From Alphaproteobacteria bacterium (GTDB taxonomy: Bacteria; Pseudomonadota; Alphaproteobacteria; Rhodobacterales; Rhodobacteraceae): 10,406 bases of DNA. Shown piece by piece: positions 6,622 to 10,406 of this stretch; position 1 is the stretch's first letter; every line of letters starts with the position of its first letter. The notes under the pieces were generated by a model. It saw only the letters and a program-made list of their open reading frames with translations, was not told the DNA's origin and searched no databases. The DNA is taken from positions 1-10,406 of the forward strand of contig JAJRRX010000460.1 in assembly GCA_024279075.1 (NCBI GenBank), in the 5' to 3' direction. A program made the position numbers and the translations under genes.

Positions 6622-6651
6622 CATATTTATTCCCCTAGGGGAACAAATATG
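6622..6651. promoter_or_regulatory. 30-base near-perfect palindrome
   Basis: Fifteen-base half-sites are complementary except for one pair (A6629/C6644). The outer arms are CATATTT and AAATATG, and the perfect core is TTCCCCTAGGGGAA. No T-run follows, so it is not a standard terminator. If transcription of the hydrolase starts near 6699, its centre lies near -62, a common position for an activator site. I do not recognise the cognate regulator. Confidence 0.7.
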
Positions 6652-6662
6652 TGAACTCAAGG

Positions 6663-6692
6663 TTTTCCCAATATATAACAACTCGTTATAAA
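6663..6692 (+). promoter_or_regulatory. Candidate promoter with internal dyad upstream of the hydrolase
   Basis: A strong -10 TATAAA (6687-6692) has only a poor -35 (TTTTCC/TTTCCC, 6663-6669) at 17-18 bases. The dyad TATAAC-AACTC-GTTATA (6674-6690) fills the spacer and overlaps the -10, as a repressor operator would. With the 30-base palindrome just upstream, a promoter with both activator and repressor sites is plausible. Confidence 0.4.
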
Positions 6693-6699
6693 AAAATGC

Positions 6700-6805
6700 A
6701 TCACGATAAATCCACAACTTATCCCACCTCACCACACGTCACCCTTTACCCAACGCCCACCTTGAGCTTACCATAACGTCACCCAAGCCAAACCCCGAGC
6801 GCCCC
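6700..6805 (+). other. G-depleted, C-rich leader before the hydrolase
   Basis: By hand count this stretch is about 45% C and about 9% G, so it should be almost unstructured as RNA. There is no Shine-Dalgarno before the ATG at 6806. Such a composition is what a Rho-utilisation site looks like, and it would also suit S1-dependent initiation. It may terminate transcripts coming from the Hsp70 gene or control entry into the hydrolase gene. Nothing else is seen in it. Confidence 0.45.
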
Positions 6806-7627
6806 ATGCAGCCCACAAACATCCCCGCCCAAGGCGCCACCCTCAAAGCCACGCTTTACACGCCGACCAAAGCCCCAAAAGCCGCCATAGTGCTGCACGG
6901 GGCCACCGGCGTCCCCGCCCGCTACTACCGCCACTTCGCCGACTGGCTCACCACCCAAGGCTACGCCTGCCTCACCTATGATTACCGGGATTTCGGCGCA
7001 TCGGCCACAGGCCGCCCCAAGCAGTCCAAAGCCTCAATGATGGACTGGGGCGCGCTTGACCAGCCCGCCGCCCAAGCCGCCCTCAAAGCCCACCTCCCCG
7101 ACACCCCCCTCTGGATCATAGGCCACTCCCTCGGTGGCTTCATGCTGCCCTTCCAGCCCAACACCGCCCAAATTGACCGCGTCATTACCGTCGCCAGCGG
7201 CGCGGCCTATATCGCCGACCACCCTTGGCCCTACCGCACTATGGCCCTATTGTTCTGGTATGGCCCTGGTCCCTTGGCCACCAAGCTGCTTGGCCACCTC
7301 CCCGGCAAAGCAATGGGCCTCGGAGCCGACCTCCCCGCGCAGGTCTATTGGCAATGGCGGCGCTGGTGCACGTCCAAAAGTTTTTATGAAAACGATGCGG
7401 ACCTCCCCCCTTTGGCACCACCCTATACCGGCCCCCTAAAAATCATCGCCATGGACGACGACGTGATGATGCCGCCCAAATCCGTCTGGAAACTAGAGCG
7501 CTTCTACCCCCAGGCTCAAAAATCCCGCCAGCTTATCCGCCCGCAGGAATACGCCCTCAAGCGCATCGGCCATATCGAGGTCTTCAACCCCCGCAACGCC
7601 GCCCTCTGGCCGGACCTTATCAAATAG
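6806..7627 (+). CDS. Alpha/beta-fold hydrolase
   Basis: A 273-residue cytoplasmic alpha/beta hydrolase. The oxyanion region is LHGATGVPARYYRHFA (30-45), the nucleophile elbow is GHSLGG with Ser108, a likely acid lies in AMDDDVMMPP (Asp217-219), and His256 in RIGHIEVF completes a triad. The segment YACLTYDYRDFGAS is typical of COG4757-like serine hydrolases, whose substrates are mostly unknown. No signal peptide. The start is the first ATG of the frame and fits the family, but lacks a ribosome-binding site. The gene converges on the gst pseudogene, with 23 bases between them. The coding strand is strongly C-biased: by hand count 29 C against 10 G in 7081-7140. Confidence 0.9.
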   Translation: MQPTNIPAQGATLKATLYTPTKAPKAAIVLHGATGVPARYYRHFADWLTTQGYACLTYDYRDFGASATGRPKQSKASMMDWGALDQPAAQAALKAHLPDTPLWIIGHSLGGFMLPFQPNTAQIDRVITVASGAAYIADHPWPYRTMALLFWYGPGPLATKLLGHLPGKAMGLGADLPAQVYWQWRRWCTSKSFYENDADLPPLAPPYTGPLKIIAMDDDVMMPPKSVWKLERFYPQAQKSRQLIRPQEYALKRIGHIEVFNPRNAALWPDLIK

Positions 7628-7650
7628 AAAGGGCGCGCCGAATAGCCATC

Positions 7651-8325
7651 TTATCGCTCAATTTTCGCCACATAAGACTGCTTATTACCAATGCGCCCCC
7701 GATAATGCGCCTCAAACGTATCTGGCACAGAGTTTTGTGTCGAAGGGCGCGCCCGCAGAACCTCGGCCCATGCTTTAATCTTCGGAAACCGATCCAATAT
7801 GCCAAGATCATATGTCTGATCAAATATCTCCAGCCGCACAAAAAGCGGCGCATAGGAAAAATCTACCAGAGCAATCTCCGCGCCCGCAAAATACGGCCCG
7901 CCCTCCAGTTCAGCCTCTACGCGGGCAAGATTGGAAAGCATTGCGGCCAAGCTCGCAGCATAAGTTTCCACATCTTTTGCCATGTAGGTGCTAAACAAAT
8001 TTCGGATAATCAATAGCCCGAATGCCGCCCATGCTTGGTACCTTGCCCGCTGCAAAGGCTGAGCCGGCTGGAAATGTGGCGCAAAAGCTTCGTCCAAATA
8101 CTGCGTGATTACGGCCCCCTCAAAAAGCAGCACGCCATCAACCTCAAGCAGCGGCACTTGCCCCGTCGGGCTAAGCTTTACAAATCAGTCTGGCCGATTA
8201 TGGAGATCAATATTTACAAATTCAAAATCAACTGATTTTTCCAACAGCGTAATAACGGTCGGCTGCACAAATGGGCCCATTTCAAGGGCAATAAGGCGGA
8301 TATTCTTTGGCGTATTATGGGTCAT
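7651..8325 (-). pseudogene. Glutathione S-transferase-like gene with in-frame TGA at codon 47
   Basis: Conceptually 224 residues, a normal GST length, from ATG 8323-8325 (GGAAG six bases upstream) to TAA 7651-7653. The reading frame continues across a single TGA at 8185-8187 with no frameshift. The local context is LHNRPD-stop-FVKLSPTGQVPLLEV, where GSTs have a tryptophan (xKPDWFxxxSPxGxVPxL), so TGG to TGA is the simplest change. The thioredoxin-like domain precedes a helical C-terminal domain (residues about 90-220, ALVDFSYAPLFVRLEI). The usual CPF active-site cysteine is Gly17 here (MGPFVQPT). Downstream reinitiation at GTG 8157 would give only 168 residues without most of the thioredoxin fold. 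An unread sequencing error is the main alternative. The promoter carries a MarR-type operator. Confidence 0.85.
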
Positions 8326-8343
8326 GGTTTTCTTCCGTTGTTG

Positions 8344-8372
8344 TTAATATAGCTGGCTATGTATATTGGCAA
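8344..8372 (-). promoter_or_regulatory. gst promoter with MarR-type operator
   Basis: Minus-strand TTGCCA (8372-8367) and TATTAA (8349-8344) are 17 bases apart. The dyad ATAGC-TG-GCTAT (8349-8360) lies in the spacer and touches the -10. The 12-mer matches the one in the marR promoter (8844-8855) at ten of twelve positions, with only two central bases swapped. Confidence 0.65.
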
Positions 8373-8389
8373 AAAAATTGGCAAAAAAA
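8366..8389. repeat. Perfect 12-base tandem duplication
   Basis: TTGGCAAAAAAA occurs twice head to tail (8366-8377 and 8378-8389). On the minus strand each copy gives TTTTTTTGCCAA, so the gst -35 (TTGCCA) is duplicated 12 bases upstream, and the distal T7 run follows a short GGG/CCC hairpin at the end of marR that may be a weak terminator. Confidence 0.85.
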
Positions 8390-8395
8390 TGGGAG

Positions 8396-8830
8396 CTACC
8401 CCTTCGTAAGATTGCTTTCTAGGTGCTTAACAAACGCCAATCCGGCGGTCATTTCTTGCTCTGTCATGCCTGCAAAAAGCTGGCTTTCAATTTCCGCCCA
8501 TGAGGCATTAAAACTTTCCAATAAATCACGGCCCTTCTGGGTTAAAAAATTCAGGCTAGCGCGGCCATCGGCGGGGTTTTGCTTGCGTTTTATAATGCCA
8601 GAACGCTCCATACGCGCCAGCCCTTTTGCCATCGTCGGCTGGCTCACATTCACCGCTTTTGCAAGGTCAGATTGTGATATCCCCGCATGTTTGCCAAGCT
8701 CAAACAGAATCACACCCTGCCCGGGATGTAGCCCGATGGCGGCCCACTTATGGCTTGAAAACCCTCGAAAGGTTTTCAAAAAGGCGCCAATTACTTTGGC
8801 ATGGTTGTATTTAGGGTGCGCAGTGTTCAT
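8396..8830 (-). CDS. MarR-family transcriptional regulator
   Basis: Winged-helix repressor, 144 residues from the chosen start MNTAHPKYNHAK. The recognition helix region is ISQSDLAKAVNVSQPTMAKGLARMERSG, followed by the wing with the MarR signature (IIKRKQNPADGRASLNFLT). An ATG five codons upstream (8845) is in frame, but it overlaps the -10 of a good promoter (8837-8866). Transcription would begin near ATG 8830, making the message leaderless or nearly so. The gene lies 70 bases upstream of the gst pseudogene, same strand, and its likely operator occurs in both promoters. It is therefore probably autoregulated and once controlled the GST, presumably in response to a phenolic or electrophilic ligand; the ligand is inference only. 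Confidence 0.92.
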   Translation of the reverse strand: MNTAHPKYNHAKVIGAFLKTFRGFSSHKWAAIGLHPGQGVILFELGKHAGISQSDLAKAVNVSQPTMAKGLARMERSGIIKRKQNPADGRASLNFLTQKGRDLLESFNASWAEIESQLFAGMTEQEMTAGLAFVKHLESNLTKG

Positions 8831-8836
8831 TGGCCC

Positions 8837-8866
8837 TTTATACATAGTCGGCTATATAAAAGTCAA
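8837..8866 (-). promoter_or_regulatory. marR promoter with autoregulatory operator
   Basis: Minus-strand TTGACT (8866-8861) and TATAAA (8842-8837) are 18 bases apart. The imperfect dyad ATAGTCGGCTAT on the plus strand (8844-8855) occupies the spacer. It is the counterpart of the operator at 8349-8360, in the same place relative to the hexamers. Confidence 0.65.
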
Positions 8867-8952
8867 CCCAACCGCCTCCCATTTATTTATCCCGCTTCAA
8901 GTGGGGCCAATTCTGGGGCCATCCCGCACTACCCGCGCCCAAAAACCAGAAA

Positions 8953-8978
8953 GGGCCGCCCCACTTAAGGAACGGCCC
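8953..8978 (-). terminator. Intrinsic terminator, minus-strand specific
   Basis: As minus-strand RNA, GGGCCGUUCC pairs with GGGGCGGCCC (two G-U wobbles) to give a 10-base-pair stem with loop UUAAGU, followed by UUUCUGGUUUUUGG. On the plus strand the two wobbles become A-C mismatches, so the signal is directional. It would end transcripts from yhhQ or the small ORF at 9034-9090, before the marR promoter. A perfect 16-base palindrome (CCAAACTCGAGTTTGG, 8977-8992) abuts it and shares two bases with the stem. Confidence 0.7.
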
Positions 8979-9033
8979 AAACTCGAGTTTGGAGGTGGTC
9001 TCTATGCGGGCCACCTATGCAGAGTTTGCCCTG

Positions 9034-9090
9034 CTAGGTTTTCATCTCCCGCATGTCCTTAACCAAGTTCTCCAATATCCCAATAGACAT
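9034..9090 (-). CDS. Candidate 18-residue small protein or leader peptide
   Basis: MSIGILENLVKDMREMKT starts at ATG 9088-9090 behind a near-ideal Shine-Dalgarno (AAAGGAGGTG, five-base gap wider to the core) and ends at TAG 9034-9036. The peptide would form a short amphipathic helix. It lies 67 bases past the yhhQ stop and about 55 bases before a strong terminator, so it sits on a plausible minus-strand transcript. A sequence 34 bases past its stop (CACCTCC, minus strand 8997-8991) can pair with its Shine-Dalgarno, so initiation could be controlled by folding. No family is recognised. The rest of 8867-9157 holds the terminator, a 16-base palindrome and short direct repeats. A competing plus-strand ORF exists (9004-9120). 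Confidence 0.4.
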   Translation of the reverse strand: MSIGILENLVKDMREMKT

Positions 9091-9157
9091 CGGCACCTCC
9101 TTTCTCAAAGTTTTAGATGAGGGGAGCTTAGCGCGATTTTCCTTAAAGGCAAATAAA

Positions 9158-9784
9158 TTATGCGCGCGCCGGTGTGAAGCGGCTAACGGCGATGCGGTAA
9201 GGCCCCAGCGCCACCAGTGCAAGGCTCATCTTCACGGCAAAATCCGCCAGCGCAAGGCTGACCCATAAAGGCGCTTCCGGCCCCACCCCAAACATTGGGA
9301 TGACCTCCCGCGCCCAGCCATTCGGCTCACTCGGGTCAAGGAAGATAAACGCACCCGCAAAGGCGATGCTGAAAAACAGCACGGTATCCAACGAGGAGCC
9401 AATAAACGAGCTGACCAGCGGCGCTTTCCACCAGCTTCCCGCCCGCAATTTATCAAACACAAACACATCCGTCATCTGCGCCAGCAGGAAACCAACGCCC
9501 GAGGCGAGCGCTATCCGCAGGCTCACCGCAGGGCCAAACTCCAGCATAATTTGCGTGCCAATCAGCGAGCAGGCCACGCCGATCACAAAGCCAACCAGCA
9601 CCACCTTGCGCGCTTGCGCCACGCCGTAACGCCGGTTCATCAAGTCAGTGACAAGAAACGCAAACGGGTAGGTAAACGCCCCCCATGTCAGCCAATCCCC
9701 CAATAGGAATTGCACAAGTATATTACTGGCCACCACAATAGTTGCCATGGCGATCACGCCAAATATCAGTCCACGATTCATCAT
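9158..9784 (-). CDS. yhhQ: Queuosine precursor transporter YhhQ (VUT/DUF165 family)
   Basis: Inner-membrane protein of about 208 residues with roughly six transmembrane helices, family members of which import the queuosine precursors preQ0/preQ1 for tRNA wobble modification. Family segments visible are FTYPFAFLVTDLMNRRYG near residue 38, IALASGVGFLLAQMTDVFVFDKLR, and the polar WWKAPLVSSFIGSSLDTVLFFSIAF. Two adjacent ATGs start the frame (9784 and 9781). The second has the better spacing to CGGGA (9793-9789), so the start may be three bases shorter. The leader can fold as a preQ1-I-like pseudoknot, which fits the transported substrate and suggests feedback control. A promoter is proposed at 9847-9875. 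Confidence 0.93.
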   Translation of the reverse strand: MMNRGLIFGVIAMATIVVASNILVQFLLGDWLTWGAFTYPFAFLVTDLMNRRYGVAQARKVVLVGFVIGVACSLIGTQIMLEFGPAVSLRIALASGVGFLLAQMTDVFVFDKLRAGSWWKAPLVSSFIGSSLDTVLFFSIAFAGAFIFLDPSEPNGWAREVIPMFGVGPEAPLWVSLALADFAVKMSLALVALGPYRIAVSRFTPARA

Positions 9785-9788
9785 TTTA

Positions 9789-9823
9789 TCCCGTATTTTT
9801 AAAGAAGGTCAGCGGTGACTTCT
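9789..9823 (-). promoter_or_regulatory. Candidate preQ1-I-type riboswitch in the yhhQ leader
   Basis: Read on the minus strand: P1 is AGAAG (9823-9819) paired with CUUCU (9807-9803). The loop is UCACCGCUGAC. An A-rich strand UUAAAAAUA follows, then CGG (9793-9791) that pairs with CCG in the loop as P2. The same order occurs in the known class, where loop U-first, C-last and an A just before the P2 3' strand contact preQ1; all three are present. P2 takes up the CGGGA ribosome-binding site, so ligand would block translation. Against it: a simple hairpin with GUCA/UGAC pairs inside the loop competes. Context before a queuosine-precursor transporter is the strongest support. Confidence 0.55.
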
Positions 9824-9846
9824 GCCAGAACATCCAGCTGCCCGCC

Positions 9847-9875
9847 GCTATACGCCCGCTTTTGCGTAAACGCAA
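9847..9875 (-). promoter_or_regulatory. Likely yhhQ promoter
   Basis: Minus-strand TTGCGT (9875-9870) and TATAGC (9852-9847) are 17 bases apart, giving a start near 9840 and a leader of about 56 bases that contains the whole candidate aptamer. A small hairpin TTGCG-TAAA-CGCAA (plus strand 9862-9875) overlaps the -35. Confidence 0.45.
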
Positions 9876-9877
9876 GC

Positions 9878-9905
9878 TTGCCCCGCACACAATTTTACGT
9901 ATGCT
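9878..9905 (+). promoter_or_regulatory. Weak candidate promoter of the LRR gene
   Basis: TTGCCC (9878-9883) and TATGCT (9900-9905) are 16 bases apart on the plus strand, 40 bases upstream of the LRR start. Both hexamers are imperfect; listed because it is the best match in the divergent intergenic region. Confidence 0.25.
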
Positions 9906-9945
9906 GAAGCCATAACAACCAACGGGATAATCGGAGACCTTTAGA

Positions 9946-10406
9946 ATGCTTAACAAGTTCAAAATTACCGCCACGGCCGCGCTGCTTTTGGCCGCCACTC
10001 AAAGCTTTGCGCAGGCCAACGAAGAGGCGAAAACCAAGATTGATGAATGCCGCGAAAAGCACTGCAATTCGCTTTCTCTGCGCAGCATTGACGAGCTAAC
10101 CAGCATTCCCGTTGAGGTGCTTGGCCTGCCTTCGGTTGTGACCCTTAGCCTCAGTGGATCGGGCGTTACCGATATTTCGTTGGTCGCCAAAATGCCCGGC
10201 CTGCGTTCGCTGGATATTTCCAACACCCCGATCATGGATCTCTCTCCACTGGCCAATATGCGCGCCCTTTCGCGGCTGGATTTAGCGCGCACTGAAATCA
10301 CGGATCTTGCGCCACTGGCGGGGCTTTCCAGCCTGACCTACCTTAACCTGCGCGGCACAAATGTTGTTGATATTTCAGAGCTTGCCCGCCACCCCGGCCT
10401 CACCAC
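9946..10406 (+). CDS. Exported leucine-rich-repeat protein, 3' end outside window
   Basis: The 153 visible codons begin at ATG 9946-9948 with GGAG nine bases upstream. A signal peptide (MLNKFKITATAALLLAATQSFAQA) sends it to the periplasm or beyond. Mature residues 25-60 are polar with a Cys35/Cys40 pair. Then come 22-residue leucine-rich repeats in strict register at residues 64-85, 86-107, 108-129 and 130-151, for example LRSLDISNTPIMDLSPLANM. The T-D-L/I-S-P-L pattern matches the internalin-type/SDS22-like class, usually a protein-binding solenoid. Function cannot be assigned. It is divergent from yhhQ; no link in function is implied. The frame is still open at the window edge. Confidence 0.9.
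   Translation, partial: MLNKFKITATAALLLAATQSFAQANEEAKTKIDECREKHCNSLSLRSIDELTSIPVEVLGLPSVVTLSLSGSGVTDISLVAKMPGLRSLDISNTPIMDLSPLANMRALSRLDLARTEITDLAPLAGLSSLTYLNLRGTNVVDISELARHPGLT

Noticed and set aside
6711..6725. DnaA-box-like sequences (AATCCACAA, TTATCCCAC)
   Set aside because: Imperfect, only two, and without a cluster, AT-rich unwinding element or origin-linked genes.
8185..8187. TGA in the gst gene as a selenocysteine codon
   Set aside because: The position is a conserved Trp outside the active site, and no SECIS-like hairpin is evident just downstream. TGG to TGA mutation explains it better.
8902..8920. Direct repeat TGGGGCC twice, 12 bases apart
   Set aside because: Too short and GC-simple to distinguish from chance; no gene or site depends on it.
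8307..9062. Plus-strand open frame of 251 codons across the marR region
   Set aside because: It is antisense to a clear MarR gene and runs through both operators and the terminator. Its translation has no recognisable domain, so it is a shadow frame.

Overview
The window looks like chromosomal DNA of an alphaproteobacterium, most likely a Rhodobacterales/Roseobacter-type organism. The reasons are a moderately high GC content, C/G-rich third codon positions, and close similarity in gene style: class III alcohol dehydrogenase, DUF4386 protein, PPK2, ArfB, YegD-like Hsp70 and YhhQ. This assignment is by eye. I see no insertion sequence, CRISPR array, tRNA or rRNA.

Left part (1-3995), all on the minus strand. 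The window opens with the N-terminal third of a glutathione-dependent formaldehyde dehydrogenase (adhC/frmA type). Upstream of it is a compact block in which genes share single bases between stop and start: a TetR regulator runs into a glycine-rich lipoprotein (TAATG), and a DUF4386 membrane protein runs into an unknown secreted protein (TGATG). The secreted protein changes base composition abruptly at about residue 50. A class I polyphosphate kinase 2 lies upstream of the tetR gene. The tetR promoter has a perfect dyad in its spacer and no Shine-Dalgarno, so it is probably autoregulated and leaderless.

Middle (3996-7650). A 106-base nested inverted repeat separates ppk2 from arfB, a ribosome rescue hydrolase. 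arfB is translationally coupled to a histidine-phosphatase-family protein that lacks the usual second catalytic histidine. This pair is transcribed divergently from a YegD-like Hsp70 gene. Downstream of the Hsp70 gene is a regulatory stretch: a 30-base near-perfect palindrome, a second dyad inside a likely promoter, and a very G-poor, C-rich leader. It precedes an alpha/beta hydrolase gene.

Right part (7651-10406). A glutathione S-transferase-like gene is interrupted by one in-frame TGA exactly where the family has a tryptophan. A MarR regulator lies just upstream. Near-identical 12-base operators sit in the -35/-10 spacers of both the marR and gst promoters, so the two genes form a small regulon whose target may be dead. 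Further on are a strong minus-strand terminator, an 18-codon small ORF with an excellent Shine-Dalgarno, and yhhQ, a queuosine-precursor transporter. The yhhQ 5' leader can be folded as a preQ1-I-type pseudoknot that takes up the ribosome-binding site. A divergently transcribed exported leucine-rich-repeat protein runs off the right edge.

The strongest candidates for something undescribed are the yhhQ leader pseudoknot, the MarR/GST operator pair with the nonsense-mutated target, the small-ORF transcript at 8950-9104, and the palindrome cluster upstream of the hydrolase.
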